A model generated the notes under the pieces. That model was not told the DNA's origin. It saw only the letters and a list, made by a program, of their open reading frames with translations, and made no database searches. From Fen-1298 sp963833465 (lineage in GTDB: Bacteria; Bacteroidota; Ignavibacteria; UBA10030): a DNA stretch of 64,000 nucleotides. The DNA lies in assembly GCA_963833465.1 (NCBI GenBank), contig CAWHXW010000004.1:434001-498000 (forward strand). Direction: 5' to 3'. Numbering within the stretch: position 1 is the first letter of the stretch; each line of letters begins with the position of its first letter. Positions 35,636-45,300 of the stretch are shown here, one piece after another. A program made the translations under genes and the position numbers.

Positions 35636-36988
35636 TTAATAGACTCGCTCACCAATTACGTAATCCAAGTTGAGTTTTGCAGTGATAAAGCCGTATGTTC
35701 CACTTATTTTTGTTACCATTGCATTGACATAACTTGCATTTGCTGTTTGCAGGTCAATCAATGTGCCGGAACCGATATAATATTTCTCTTCTGCTATCTT
35801 ACGATCTTCATCAGCAGAAGTTACACCCTTAATACTTGCCTCACATTGTTTGCGTGCGGCTTCCAAATCGAGCAAAGCTTTTTTCACATCAACACTTACA
35901 CCTATTTCCGTTTGATAAAGAGACAACTCGGCATTGCGTTCCTGCACTTTGGCAACCTGGATGCCTTGGTTAGTCGAAAAACCATCAAACAAAGTCCAAT
36001 TCAGACTGAGTCCCCAAGTTATGTATTTATTGTCCGATAGTGTTGACCAATCCGAGGCTGATAAATTATATCCTGCATTTGCTTTGATACTCGGGAGGTA
36101 ACGACCCCATGCTTGTGTTACTCCATATCCGGTACTTTTCATTACCTCGACCGCCGTTTGATAATCAGCTCTTGAATTTAATGCATGCTTACGCATTTCT
36201 TGAAAATCGTTCATTTTTTGTGTGGATGATACAAGTTCTGTTGAATCGATATCAGGAGATATTGCCGGATCACTGATTTTTGCTTCTTCTGTGACGTCGA
36301 GTCCTATGAGTGCCAATAAATCTACAATTGATTTTTCATAAGTATTTTTGGCATTAATTAAGCTAACCTCATCTAATGCAACCACAGATTCTTGCCGATA
36401 GACATCACTTGCAGCTAAAGAACCAACGCGGCTGGATTCAACAATCCGTTCTAATTCCTTCTGATCCCTAATCAAATTTTCCTGACTGACTTTTACAAGC
36501 TGTTCATTTTTAAGAACTGTCAAATAAGATGATTGAACTTGATACACAATTGACTGTTTCGTTCTAAAAAATAGATAATCAGCTTGTGCCCTACTTGATA
36601 TTGCCTTGCTAAAATTAGATTCCCGTGTAAGCCCGTCGAATAGTGTATAATTTAAATTAAGTCCTGCCGCATCAGTTGTGCTTACATTCGATCCGCCCGT
36701 TGGGATTTGTATTTTTAACAATGGATCGTACACTACTCCTAAAGGCGTCTCGCTTTGATCACGAGACCAGCCCGATGATGCTGATAAAGTTGGCATATAA
36801 GAGCCGTATGCAGCAAGAACTCCACTCTGTGCTGCCTCCACATTATTTGCTGTTTGCAAAACATTCAAATTGTGTTGTAATGATATAGTGATAGCATCAT
36901 TTAATGTCAGCGTTTTTACAGTTCCTGGCTGCGTTTGTGCACCGCAAAGTGAAACTGCTAATACGATTAAAGCGATATTTTTTTTCAT
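35636..36988 (-). CDS. TolC-family outer-membrane efflux channel
   Basis: Outer-membrane channel of the exporter, 450 residues. Signal peptide MKKNIALIVLAVSLCGAQ, then the OEP repeats LTLNDAITISLQHNLNVLQT (about 27-46) and, in the second half, RADYQTAVEVMKSTGYGVTQ with long coiled helices (ERNAELSLYQTEIGVSVDVK and LLDLEAARKQCEASIKG). It is the first gene of a seven-gene operon running TolC, MacA, TPR, ATPase and three permeases; a good promoter precedes it. Confidence 0.93.
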   Translation of the reverse strand: MKKNIALIVLAVSLCGAQTQPGTVKTLTLNDAITISLQHNLNVLQTANNVEAAQSGVLAAYGSYMPTLSASSGWSRDQSETPLGVVYDPLLKIQIPTGGSNVSTTDAAGLNLNYTLFDGLTRESNFSKAISSRAQADYLFFRTKQSIVYQVQSSYLTVLKNEQLVKVSQENLIRDQKELERIVESSRVGSLAASDVYRQESVVALDEVSLINAKNTYEKSIVDLLALIGLDVTEEAKISDPAISPDIDSTELVSSTQKMNDFQEMRKHALNSRADYQTAVEVMKSTGYGVTQAWGRYLPSIKANAGYNLSASDWSTLSDNKYITWGLSLNWTLFDGFSTNQGIQVAKVQERNAELSLYQTEIGVSVDVKKALLDLEAARKQCEASIKGVTSADEDRKIAEEKYYIGSGTLIDLQTANASYVNAMVTKISGTYGFITAKLNLDYVIGERVY

Positions 36989-37035
36989 TTATAAATCTCC
37001 AATATTTTTGAATTGGCAGAAAAACTTAAAATCAC

Positions 37036-37063
37036 ATTATATTAACGATTGACTTACAGTAAA
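37036..37063 (-). promoter_or_regulatory. Candidate sigma-70 promoter for the TolC/MacAB operon
   Basis: On the minus strand, a perfect -10 TATAAT (37036-37041) is preceded after 16 bases by TTTACT (37058-37063), about 50 bases upstream of the TolC-like start codon. Confidence 0.55.
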
Positions 37064-37131
37064 GTTGCATTAAACAACATATAACTTCAAAACCAGCCGG
37101 CATTTTAGACGTCTATAAACGTGTGGATGTT

Positions 37132-38568
37132 TCATTTTTTAGAATATCGTTTTTCCTTTACCGGCGGTCGACTCATCACTTCATCTTTGATTGAAAGAAG
37201 GTACTTTAGAGCTGCATCGTGCTCATTCGGAATAGCGCCATCGAGAATAGCGTCAGTGATCTTATCTTTCAACACGCCCACCATCGGACATTCATTCAAT
37301 CCGCAAACCAACATAATTTCTTCACCGCGCAACGGCGGCTGCCAATTTCGAATACGATCTTTTTCTTCTACCTCTGCCATTTTAGCAATAACAAGGTCAT
37401 AGTTTCGCTTTACTTTCTCAATTAGCTTTTGATTTTTTGAAGTAATATCAGCCCGGCATAACAGCATAAGATCATCAATATCATTACCGGTTTCAAACAT
37501 CATTCGGCGAACAGCGGAATCCGTTACGCCATCATCGACTAATGCCTGCGGACGGAGGTGAAGGCGAATCAATTTTTCAACGTATGGAAGATGCTCTCGC
37601 GGAAACCTCATTCGCTGGAAAATTTGCTTTGCCATTCGCGCCCCAGTATCTTCGTGTCCGTGAAATGTCCAGCCGATTTCCGGCTTGAACGCTTTCGTCT
37701 CAGGTTTTCCAATGTCGTGCAGAAGCGCCGTCATTCGCAGCCATAGATTGTCCGATTCGGCGGCGACTTTATCCACTACTTGCAGCGTATGTTTAAAAAC
37801 ATCTTTGTGATGATAATCCTGCCGTTGATCAACACCTGCCATTTGATTGACTTCCGAAAAAACAACTCGCATCACGCCGGTGTCATACATTAATTGAAGT
37901 CCAATTGACGGCAATGAACTTGCCATGATTTTTATAAATTCATCCGAGATACGTTCTTGCGAAACAATCGCCAGCCGTTCTGCCATTTTCCCAGCCGCTT
38001 TCATCACGTTCGATTCAATAGCAAATCCAAGCTGTGATGCAAAACGCATTGCGCGCATAATGCGGAGCGGATCATCATCGAATGTAACTTCCGGATCGAG
38101 CGGTGTGCTCAGAATTTTTTTCTTTAAATCACTTTCGCAGTCAAACTGGTCAACAATTTCACCGAATCTATTTTTATTAAGACTTGCAGCCATTGCATTC
38201 ACCGTAAAATCCCGCCGTGATAAATCTTCTTCGAGTGTTCCGGCTTCGACTTGCGGTTTTCGCGAATCTTTCTGATAACTTTCTTTCCGGGTTCCTATAA
38301 ATTCTAGTTTCCTATCATCCAACGGCAACATAGCTGTGCCAAAGTTTTCGAATAAAACAAGATTCGTTCTTTTAAAGTCCTTTGCAACTATTTTAGCAAA
38401 TTCCACGCCGCTTCCTATTACAACAATGTCCGTATCTTTTATTTCCCTTCCAAGTAAAAAATCGCGCACATAACCTCCTACAACATATACAGCAAAATTC
38501 TCGCGATCTGCAATAGCACCGATGCGTTTCAGTATTTCATCCTGAATGTCAATATGCTTTTTAATCAT
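37132..38568 (-). CDS. cca: CCA tRNA nucleotidyltransferase / poly(A) polymerase family, HD domain
   Basis: Adds or repairs the 3' CCA of tRNAs, 478 residues. The class II nucleotidyltransferase core shows VVGGYVRDFLLG (29-40), the metal-binding DTDIVV, RRDFTVNAMA and the R-A-M-R-F-A motif, followed by a helical domain. The HD phosphohydrolase part (YHHKDVFKHTLQVVDKV, then LLHDIGKPETK near 263-273) indicates the CCA-adding type with phosphodiesterase activity. None of the five tRNAs in this window encodes CCA, so such an enzyme must supply it. It lies 13 bases after the Gfo/Idh gene. A poly(A) polymerase role is possible but less likely given the tRNAs. Confidence 0.9.
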   Translation of the reverse strand: MIKKHIDIQDEILKRIGAIADRENFAVYVVGGYVRDFLLGREIKDTDIVVIGSGVEFAKIVAKDFKRTNLVLFENFGTAMLPLDDRKLEFIGTRKESYQKDSRKPQVEAGTLEEDLSRRDFTVNAMAASLNKNRFGEIVDQFDCESDLKKKILSTPLDPEVTFDDDPLRIMRAMRFASQLGFAIESNVMKAAGKMAERLAIVSQERISDEFIKIMASSLPSIGLQLMYDTGVMRVVFSEVNQMAGVDQRQDYHHKDVFKHTLQVVDKVAAESDNLWLRMTALLHDIGKPETKAFKPEIGWTFHGHEDTGARMAKQIFQRMRFPREHLPYVEKLIRLHLRPQALVDDGVTDSAVRRMMFETGNDIDDLMLLCRADITSKNQKLIEKVKRNYDLVIAKMAEVEEKDRIRNWQPPLRGEEIMLVCGLNECPMVGVLKDKITDAILDGAIPNEHDAALKYLLSIKDEVMSRPPVKEKRYSKK

Positions 38569-38581
38569 AATTATGGCATCA

Positions 38582-39577
38582 CTATGCCGTTGTTATTTTC
38601 TGCGATTCAATCTTCTGCAATATTTCTTGTGCCACTTCCAGTGCATGCAAGCCATCGCGGCCGGAAACGGGCGGTTCTAAATTCTTTTGTACAGACTCGA
38701 CAAAACGCTCAAGTTCATACTTTAATGCATTCACTTCCTGCACTTCAGGTTGTTCGTACACAATGATCCGTTTATGCCTGCCTTGATCGATTTTACCAAG
38801 CATCATCGTTGATTTCACATTGGGTGTTTGTTCATCAATCAAACGAAATACTTCTGCTAGTCCTTGCGCAAAATCTATAGAAATGTACGCGTCTCGTTGG
38901 AACAAACGCATCTTGCGCATTTTATTTTGCGAGATACGGCTTGCCGTCACATTTGCAACACACCCATTTTCGAATTGCAACCTTGCATTTGCAATATCAG
39001 GCGTGTCAGAGATAACAGCAATACCGTTAGCATCAATGCGCGTTACTTTCGATTTTACCAAACTTAAAATTAAATCAATATCATGGATCATCAAATCCAG
39101 CACAACCGCCACATCCGATCCGCGCGGATTAAATTGTGCCAGCCTGTGGGATTCAATAAACAGCGGCGCAATATTGTATTGTTCCAGCGCAAGTATTGCC
39201 GGATTGAAACGCTCAATATGGCCGACCTGTAATTTCAATTTATTAATCTCTGCACGCTCGGTCAATGCCTTTGCTTGTTCGATAGTTGCAGAAATTGGTT
39301 TTTCTATTAAGAGATGCACGCCACGTTTGATAACTTGCATCGCCACATCATAATGTGATTGTGTCGCTGTTGCGATAGTGACCGCTTCCACCTGGGATAA
39401 TAAATCATCGAGAGTTGAAAATGCTCTGATACCAAACTCATTAGACAGCTGTTCAGCACGCTGTGAATTAATATCAAATACGCCGGCTAAATGAACATTT
39501 GGGATTTCTGCGTACATTTTTGTGTGAAGAGATCCCAAATGGCCTACGCCAATAACGCCAACATTCAATTGGTCCAT
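38582..39577 (-). CDS. Gfo/Idh/MocA-family oxidoreductase
   Basis: NAD(P)-dependent oxidoreductase of the Gfo/Idh/MocA family, 331 residues. Rossmann N-terminus NVGVIGVGHLGSLHTKMYAE (GxGxxG at about 9-14), then EKPIS (about 92-96) with the catalytic-site Lys, and the C-terminal substrate domain with HIERFNPAI. Family members act on sugars or related hydroxy compounds; close relatives in Bacteroidota lie next to lipid A or UDP-sugar genes, but no such neighbour is seen here. It is co-transcribed with the downstream cca. Confidence 0.88.
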   Translation of the reverse strand: MDQLNVGVIGVGHLGSLHTKMYAEIPNVHLAGVFDINSQRAEQLSNEFGIRAFSTLDDLLSQVEAVTIATATQSHYDVAMQVIKRGVHLLIEKPISATIEQAKALTERAEINKLKLQVGHIERFNPAILALEQYNIAPLFIESHRLAQFNPRGSDVAVVLDLMIHDIDLILSLVKSKVTRIDANGIAVISDTPDIANARLQFENGCVANVTASRISQNKMRKMRLFQRDAYISIDFAQGLAEVFRLIDEQTPNVKSTMMLGKIDQGRHKRIIVYEQPEVQEVNALKYELERFVESVQKNLEPPVSGRDGLHALEVAQEILQKIESQKITTA

Positions 39578-39659
39578 TATTCATTCCTTATTTTAAGTTT
39601 AATATTTTATACTATTTGGAACAACACAGGTACTAATTTTCAATTTGCAGTATGAATTA

Positions 39660-40901
39660 TTATTGCGAAGTTGCTCTTGTTCCACCGGGACTTTCCTTCT
39701 GTGCTGCAAGAAGAATTCTATCAAAGCCGCCAAATCGCGGGTCGTGGTAATAGATCAGCGCAGTGAACACATTCACAGTCTGCCAATCGTTGCCTTCAAG
39801 TGCTATCCAATCATTTCCGTTAAGTACATATTGATAATCGTATACTCCGCGGCGAAGCCAAGCAAGAAGTTTGTAATGCTTTATTTCGTTATCATATTTC
39901 AACCGCCAATGTTCATTTACTTTCCATCCGTTAAAATCTCCTACAACATAAATTTTCTCATTCGTCTCCTCTTCGGGCCGTCCTAATTCAAATAGAAACT
40001 GCATATAATCTGAATAAGAATTTCCTGTGACAAGTACGGATGTTCCATTTTGATCTTCTGTGCCCTGCCATTGCCATCTGCTCAGATCAGCGCCATCGCG
40101 CGAACGCAAAATTTCATAAGGTGGGAAAAGATCGGTGTTGCTAATATCTATACGGCGGTATTCGTTTCCCGGCTGAAGATTGTCTATCATAAACTTTAAA
40201 TTGTTCGTTCCAAAACCGCCAATAAATGTGTTCGAATTTCTATTGTCGGCATCAATACGGTGCGGCGTCTCTATTTCTCGATTGCGATAGATATCCACCG
40301 TTTTAACAAAACCCGAATACAATGGGTTTGCGTCATTCGCTTGCGGCGATGGAAGTGTGAGAAATAAAACTGCTTTATTCACTTGATTCTGCGGAGAAAT
40401 CTCAGATTGCAGATAACGGTTAAAAATTGTTAAGACCGAATCATCAATTTTTTCCACAGCAAATATTTTTCCATCAGCCAACAACTCATCATTATTTTCA
40501 TTCCAAATTTCGACTTTGTAGTTGCCTGATTGCGGCAAATGTTCTATGCCGATTAATCCAGGTATTTTAAATGAATATATCCATTTGTAATATCTTACTC
40601 CGATGGGAGCCGTCTCAAATGGAATCTGGCTCACGGAATAATTTCTGAATTCATTATTGATAAATGACGATTGTGTAACATTCCAATCTTTATCGCAATG
40701 GAATAGTTTAACCCTGTAATTTTCCATTGCTGTTTCATCCGCGTCAAACGAAATTGTCACAGGATTCAAATCCATTAAAACAATCGGAAAATTCGCTTTT
40801 GCCGTACCATTTATGCGAACACCTTTAATATGTTCGGAATAAATTGTCTGCGCAGAACACGGAATAATTACAGCAAAAATAAATAGAATAAATGTCCGCA
40901 T
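39660..40901 (-). CDS. Type IX secretion system plug protein (DUF5103)
   Basis: 413 residues with a signal peptide (MRTFILFIFAVIIPCSAQ) and the DUF5103 architecture: IKGVRINGTAKANFPIVLMD, ISFDADETAMENYRVKLFHC, then D-K-D-W-N, VRYYKWIYSFKIPGLIGIEH and GNYKVEIWNEN in the N-terminal half. A Trp-rich C-terminal domain (VVGDFNGWKVNEHWRLKYD and RRGVYDYQYVLNG) resembles carbohydrate-module folds. In Flavobacterium this protein plugs the SprA pore of the type IX secretion system. No other por/spr gene is in the window, so it is an isolated component. Confidence 0.88.
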   Translation of the reverse strand: MRTFILFIFAVIIPCSAQTIYSEHIKGVRINGTAKANFPIVLMDLNPVTISFDADETAMENYRVKLFHCDKDWNVTQSSFINNEFRNYSVSQIPFETAPIGVRYYKWIYSFKIPGLIGIEHLPQSGNYKVEIWNENNDELLADGKIFAVEKIDDSVLTIFNRYLQSEISPQNQVNKAVLFLTLPSPQANDANPLYSGFVKTVDIYRNREIETPHRIDADNRNSNTFIGGFGTNNLKFMIDNLQPGNEYRRIDISNTDLFPPYEILRSRDGADLSRWQWQGTEDQNGTSVLVTGNSYSDYMQFLFELGRPEEETNEKIYVVGDFNGWKVNEHWRLKYDNEIKHYKLLAWLRRGVYDYQYVLNGNDWIALEGNDWQTVNVFTALIYYHDPRFGGFDRILLAAQKESPGGTRATSQ

Positions 40902-40969
40902 AGATTGTTTTAAAATTTATAATATGCTTCGACAAAACTTATGCTAATTTAAGTTTTTTGAAAAATATT

Positions 40970-41623
40970 TTAGTTGAACTGCACATTCAGCCAATCTTGA
41001 AATTCCTTTGTATCATCAAAGACAAAATCGGTTTTCATCTGCAGCACTTTATCTTTCGAGTAAGAATCCCACATAACAGCGGCTATCTTTACTCCAGCTT
41101 CGCGTGCCGCTACCACATCAGAAACAGAATCACCTACCATAAGCACCTCTTCGGGCTTAAGTTTAAAATGCTTCATAATTTTAAATAATCCCTCTGAAGA
41201 CGGCTTGCGTTTGACAACATCGTTCCCCGTTACTACATAATCGAAATATTTTTCAATGTGAAATTCCTGCAGCGTAATCGTTGCAGTAAATGTGCCCTTG
41301 CCCGTAAAAAGGGCAAGCATTTTGTTATGTTCCTTTATTGAATGGAGGATATTTTCCATTCCGGGAAAAATCTTTGCCAATTGATTGTGGTGTGTGCGAT
41401 AGAACGAAAGATAGTCTTTCATCACGACGTTAATTTGTTCCGTATGAACTATTGAGAGTAATGCCTCTTCTTCAGGCGGACCGAACATCGCGATTATTTC
41501 TGGAATGCTATATATCCTGCCAGTATATTTTTGCGCTATATAATTAAATGAATCGAAAATAAGTTGATTCGTTTCTGTCAATGTCCCATCCATGTCGAAC
41601 ACAATACATTGAATATGTTTCAC
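40970..41623 (-). CDS. HAD-family phosphatase (phosphoglycolate phosphatase-like)
   Basis: 217-residue haloacid dehalogenase-superfamily phosphatase: motif I VFDMDGTLTETN with both Asp (10-12), a helical cap domain, motif II LFTGKG, motif III Lys in KRKPSSEGL, and motif IV VLMVGDSVSDVVAAREAG. The arrangement fits the Gph/PpaX group, which hydrolyses phosphoglycolate or pyrophosphate-type small phosphates. A bidirectional terminator separates it from the DUF4382 gene upstream. Confidence 0.9.
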   Translation of the reverse strand: MKHIQCIVFDMDGTLTETNQLIFDSFNYIAQKYTGRIYSIPEIIAMFGPPEEEALLSIVHTEQINVVMKDYLSFYRTHHNQLAKIFPGMENILHSIKEHNKMLALFTGKGTFTATITLQEFHIEKYFDYVVTGNDVVKRKPSSEGLFKIMKHFKLKPEEVLMVGDSVSDVVAAREAGVKIAAVMWDSYSKDKVLQMKTDFVFDDTKEFQDWLNVQFN

Positions 41624-41729
41624 AGAATATTCCTCATAGCAGTCAATAACAAATTTTTCGGAGCAATTAGCTCAAAGCAAAACCGATAAAACAAAAATGA
41701 TAAAGTCAAAGTATACTAATATAAACACA

Positions 41730-41760
41730 AAAGGCGTCAAGCGGAATACTTAACGCCTTT
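41730..41760. terminator. Bidirectional intrinsic terminator
   Basis: AAAGGCGT (41730-41737) pairs with ACGCCTTT (41753-41760), with an inner AAG/CTT extension; T-rich tracts follow in the minus direction. It lies 70 bases after the DUF4382 stop, isolating that gene from the HAD phosphatase. Confidence 0.75.
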
Positions 41761-41828
41761 AATGTTCTTATCTTCAGCGATTATTTTTATACGAAAGGAG
41801 ATAGTTTTTTCATCTGTTTTAAATGTAT

Positions 41829-42641
41829 CTATTTATGTTTTAATATGATGGCACCAAGATTTGTAGCCCTTTGAGGAGTTACAACATTATTAAAAAGTGT
41901 GTCATTCACTAATAATTGATTATTCGGAATAACAATAACAGTATAGGTGCCTTCCGGTAAATCAGAAAGCTGGAACGAACCGTACTGCGTCGTATCATTA
42001 TAGGTCGTTACGCTGTCTAGCCCAGTGTAAGTTTTGATTTTTGCCGACGCAATAACTTTATTCGAATCAAGGACGGAGCCGGTAATCCAGCCGCAGAAAG
42101 ATATATCCTGCACGCGTATTGCCGGATTAAAATAATAAGATAACTGTTCGCTATAAACCGAACCGTATGCATCATAATCAAATGCCAATTGAGACATTTG
42201 TCCGTCAGCAATTTTAAATGCATAAGAAATTGTATGATTGCCAAGCGGAATTGAAGGTGCATAATTAAGCGGATATTCTGTTCCGCTTTTTATTAATGTG
42301 CATTGCCCGTAATTTATTTCTATATGATCATAACTGCCGGCTGGAACTTTGCTTAAAACTAACTGATAAGAATTACCATTCAGAAGTGTAAGAAGATTGA
42401 ATGATTGCGGGCTGGTACTCACATATGTCCATCCGATATCCGATGGTGAGCCGGATTGATGAATAGATACACGATTCACAATAATATTTATTTTCTGATA
42501 ATTTGCCGGAGCATCGACCACTTTGATAAAAAGTTCTCCCTGGTCGCCTGGTCCATTATTCGAACAACTCGTAATAATGAAAATTAGAAGAATGCTTCCC
42601 AATGCGATGCATAGATATTTGTAATGAAATAGTTTCGTCAT
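41829..42641 (-). CDS. DUF4382 lipoprotein with carboxypeptidase-regulatory-like C-terminus
   Basis: A 270-residue lipoprotein: signal sequence with lipobox ITSCSN placing the lipidated Cys near 26. DUF4382 domain (about 35-170: GELFIKVVDAPANYQKINII, SVHQ-type strand and LLTLLNGNSYQLVLSKVPAG) is followed by a CarboxypepD_reg-like beta-sandwich (GWITGSVLDSNKVIASAKIK to DLPEGTYTVIVIPNN). Such proteins sit on the cell surface of Bacteroidota and have no known activity. It is transcribed divergently from the methyltransferase. Confidence 0.85.
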   Translation of the reverse strand: MTKLFHYKYLCIALGSILLIFIITSCSNNGPGDQGELFIKVVDAPANYQKINIIVNRVSIHQSGSPSDIGWTYVSTSPQSFNLLTLLNGNSYQLVLSKVPAGSYDHIEINYGQCTLIKSGTEYPLNYAPSIPLGNHTISYAFKIADGQMSQLAFDYDAYGSVYSEQLSYYFNPAIRVQDISFCGWITGSVLDSNKVIASAKIKTYTGLDSVTTYNDTTQYGSFQLSDLPEGTYTVIVIPNNQLLVNDTLFNNVVTPQRATNLGAIILKHK

Positions 42642-42826
42642 TTTTTATTTTCTCTGCTCGGTTAATATGATAATTTACAATCTTTTTGATGAATGTAAAG
42701 TCTATAACGACACATCAAACACTTAGATTCGCTTTTCTACAAAAAGATTTTATAAGTACAATCTTGCAAAAAGCGTTTTAAGTACACAAACTTGCTTATC
42801 CTTCAAAAACTCTCTAATTTGGCTAC

Positions 42827-43993
42827 ATGAAAAGCCAAATCATACTGAAAAAAAATGAAGAACACCGAATTGCAGCCGGACACCAATGGGTGTTTAGCAA
42901 TGAGATTTCAGCTCTTCGCGGTGATCCAGGAATTGGTGATATTGTTGAACTTCTCCGGTATGATCAAAAATTTATCGGACTTGGTTTCTATCATCCTCAC
43001 TCACTCATCGCTTTCCGTTTTCTCACATCAGAACAGGAAGAAATCGGTTTCAACTTTTTTGAGCGAAGAATTCAACAATCATTAGCGTTGCGGCAAAAGC
43101 TTTATCATGGCGCGCAGACATTTCGGCTCGCAAATGGTGAAAGCGATTTTCTTCCCGGACTGATTATCGATAAATATAACGAGTTCATTTCTATTCAAAT
43201 TCTTTCTGCGGGAATGGATAAACAAACGGAAACAATTTGCGATGTGCTGGAAACAATGTTTCATCCTAAAGCCATCGTTGCCCGGAATGATGCGGCAATT
43301 CGTGCTCTGGAAGAATTGCCGTTAGATAAAAAAGTTTTAAGGGGAAATACAGGCGTTACAATTATATCAGATGATTATGTTAAATTTGAAGTAGATGTGC
43401 TTAATGGACAAAAAACGGGATTCTTCCTTGACCAGCGCGAAAACCGGAAAGCAATCCACCGCTATGCAAACGGCGCAGCGGTTTTGGATTGTTTCTGCAA
43501 CGAAGGCGGATTTGCCTTGCACGCCGCGAACGCGAAGGCTGCTTCTGTGCATGGATTCGATATTTCTGAATCTGCAATTACAAAATCCAAAGTGAACGCC
43601 CGATTGAACTCTGCCTCTGTAGAATTTGAAATTTGCGATGTATCCGAAAAACTGAAATTTCTCGGCGAGAAAAATAAAAAATTCGATATGGTTATTCTCG
43701 ATCCGCCGTCATTTACGAAAAGCAAAAAAAATATTCCTGCGGCTCTTCGCGAATACAAAGAAATTAACGCAGCGGCAATGCGGTTAATAAATGCAGGCGG
43801 ATTTTTAGTAACAGCATCATGCTCGCACCATATTACAGAAGATGGATTTCTTTCCGCCATCGAACAAGCCGCAGTGAAAACGAAGCGGTTTGTTCAACTA
43901 TTGGAATTTGCAGGTGCAGCGCCTGATCATCCGGTTATTCCTGCTATGCCGGAAACAAAGTACCTGAAATTTGCGATCTTTACCGTTCGATAA
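42827..43993 (+). CDS. Class I SAM-dependent rRNA (cytosine-5) methyltransferase, RlmI-like
   Basis: 388 residues. N-terminal PUA domain (IILKKNEEHRIAAGHQWVFS, then GDIVELL), a linker domain (ESDFLPGLIIDKYNEFISIQ) and a Rossmann methyltransferase core with motif I VLDCFCNEGGFALHAA (about 220-235), motif IV DPPSF and the cysteine motif ASCSHH, in which the Cys is the catalytic nucleophile for m5C formation. The layout is that of E. coli RlmI, which makes m5C1962 in 23S rRNA. The site here is inferred. Confidence 0.9.
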   Translation: MKSQIILKKNEEHRIAAGHQWVFSNEISALRGDPGIGDIVELLRYDQKFIGLGFYHPHSLIAFRFLTSEQEEIGFNFFERRIQQSLALRQKLYHGAQTFRLANGESDFLPGLIIDKYNEFISIQILSAGMDKQTETICDVLETMFHPKAIVARNDAAIRALEELPLDKKVLRGNTGVTIISDDYVKFEVDVLNGQKTGFFLDQRENRKAIHRYANGAAVLDCFCNEGGFALHAANAKAASVHGFDISESAITKSKVNARLNSASVEFEICDVSEKLKFLGEKNKKFDMVILDPPSFTKSKKNIPAALREYKEINAAAMRLINAGGFLVTASCSHHITEDGFLSAIEQAAVKTKRFVQLLEFAGAAPDHPVIPAMPETKYLKFAIFTVR

Positions 43994-44089
43994 TTTTTTG
44001 CATTACAATATGAACGATGATAGGACTTTACAATTGACTTAACAATATATCATTTTTTATAAAACCAAAATTTTATTAAATTACAAACA

Positions 44090-44825
44090 ATGAAACGCTG
44101 CTTAAATATATATCGAATAATCTTATTCGCTTTTTTCACATTTCTTATTTACAAAAACGACTTCGCACAATCACCGGCAGTGCCGGATACAACAATCATC
44201 TTTACACCATCCAATCCAAATCTCATACTGCCGCAAAGTTACAGGCCGCTTGCCAGGGCATGGGGTATTGACATTCTTATGTCCAACAATGGATTTGGTC
44301 TCGGCGTGTTTTATCGATATGAATTGAATGATGAGTTTTCCTTGATGCCGAATTTCGCTATTTCAGACGTGGAGGCAGATAACGAATTTCAACAATACGA
44401 TTTGTACGGAAATCCATTCATTCCGGGGAAAAAGAACCGGCTTCTGATGATGCCGCTTATGGTAACAGTTCAGTACCCGCTTGTTTAAAGATGACATCGT
44501 GGATAACTTTCGGCCATTCATAGATGCGGGACTTGGACCGACAATAATGTTCGTTTCTCCTTATGCTACAGGCCAAGTTGATGAATTTGGCGATCCAATC
44601 ACAATGGATTTTTTCACAAGTCTAAAATACGGCCAGCTGCGATATACTCTTGGCGGCTTTATTGGAGCAGGTGCATATTTTGGTATGGAGAAAGGAATGC
44701 TTACCGGTCTTAGCATAAAGTATTTCCTTGCACGATTTCCGAATGGCATTGAAGTAATGGAAGGCGGTTACACGAAAGATTTCGGCGGTTTGTTTATTAC
44801 GCTTACATTCGGTTCAATGTTTTAA
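44090..44825 (+). pseudogene. Outer-membrane beta-barrel protein, one-base frameshift
   Basis: Two abutting frames that join into one 244-residue protein when the G at 44483 is removed: the first frame ends QYPLV-stop, and the corrected reading is YPLFKDDIVDNFRPFIDAG. A signal sequence (MKRCLNIYRIILFAFFTFLI, then YKNDFAQ) precedes alternating hydrophobic strands (DILMSNNGFGLGVFYRYEL, LGGFIGAGAYFGMEKGM), and the chain ends with GSMF, an aromatic C-terminal residue as in many outer-membrane barrels. No specific family was recognised. Both halves remain open, so the break is recent or an error. Confidence 0.75.
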
Positions 44826-45300
44826 AACTGTGAGTTCACAAACTGGAAAAGAATTCCACTCCAACGCACGTATAATTATATTTTTTTTATTTACAAAATT
44901 AACCTTCGGAAAGTTTGGACGCCTTTGATTTGCAATCTATGTTATCATCATTGGTTTTTTTTATTTATTGAAAATTGTTTTAAAAATTTACATTCATAAT
45001 TGAAACAAGTGAGAATGAAAGACCGGTGAAAACGACTTATACGCACACTCCCTTAGTAATAGTGGAAGGAATGTTTTTTCATCTCTAAGATGAAATGCCT
45101 TTTGTCATTCTGAGGATCCGATTAATCCGGGAGACGAAGAATCTGGTTTTAATATAAATGCAAAATAAAAATTCTTCGCTGAAATCAGATTTACTTTAGT
45201 AAAAAACAACAATAAATATCAATAACTGTTTAAATCAAATTTGTAACAAAATTAATCTTAGTTTTATTTGTTCAAAGAGTTAATGATGTAATAAAGTTTA
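44826..45300. other. 475-base intergenic region with REP-like palindromes
   Basis: No coding frame. It contains a hairpin TTTCATCT-CTA-AGATGAAA (45077-45095) flanked by AAGG/CCTT, then GTCATTCTGAGGATCC followed by GAAGAATCTGG, and a facing ATTCTTC (45169-45175). The TCATTCTGAG...GAAGAATC phrase resembles short palindromic elements often scattered in genomes of this group. It lies between convergent genes, where such elements are common. Confidence 0.55.
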
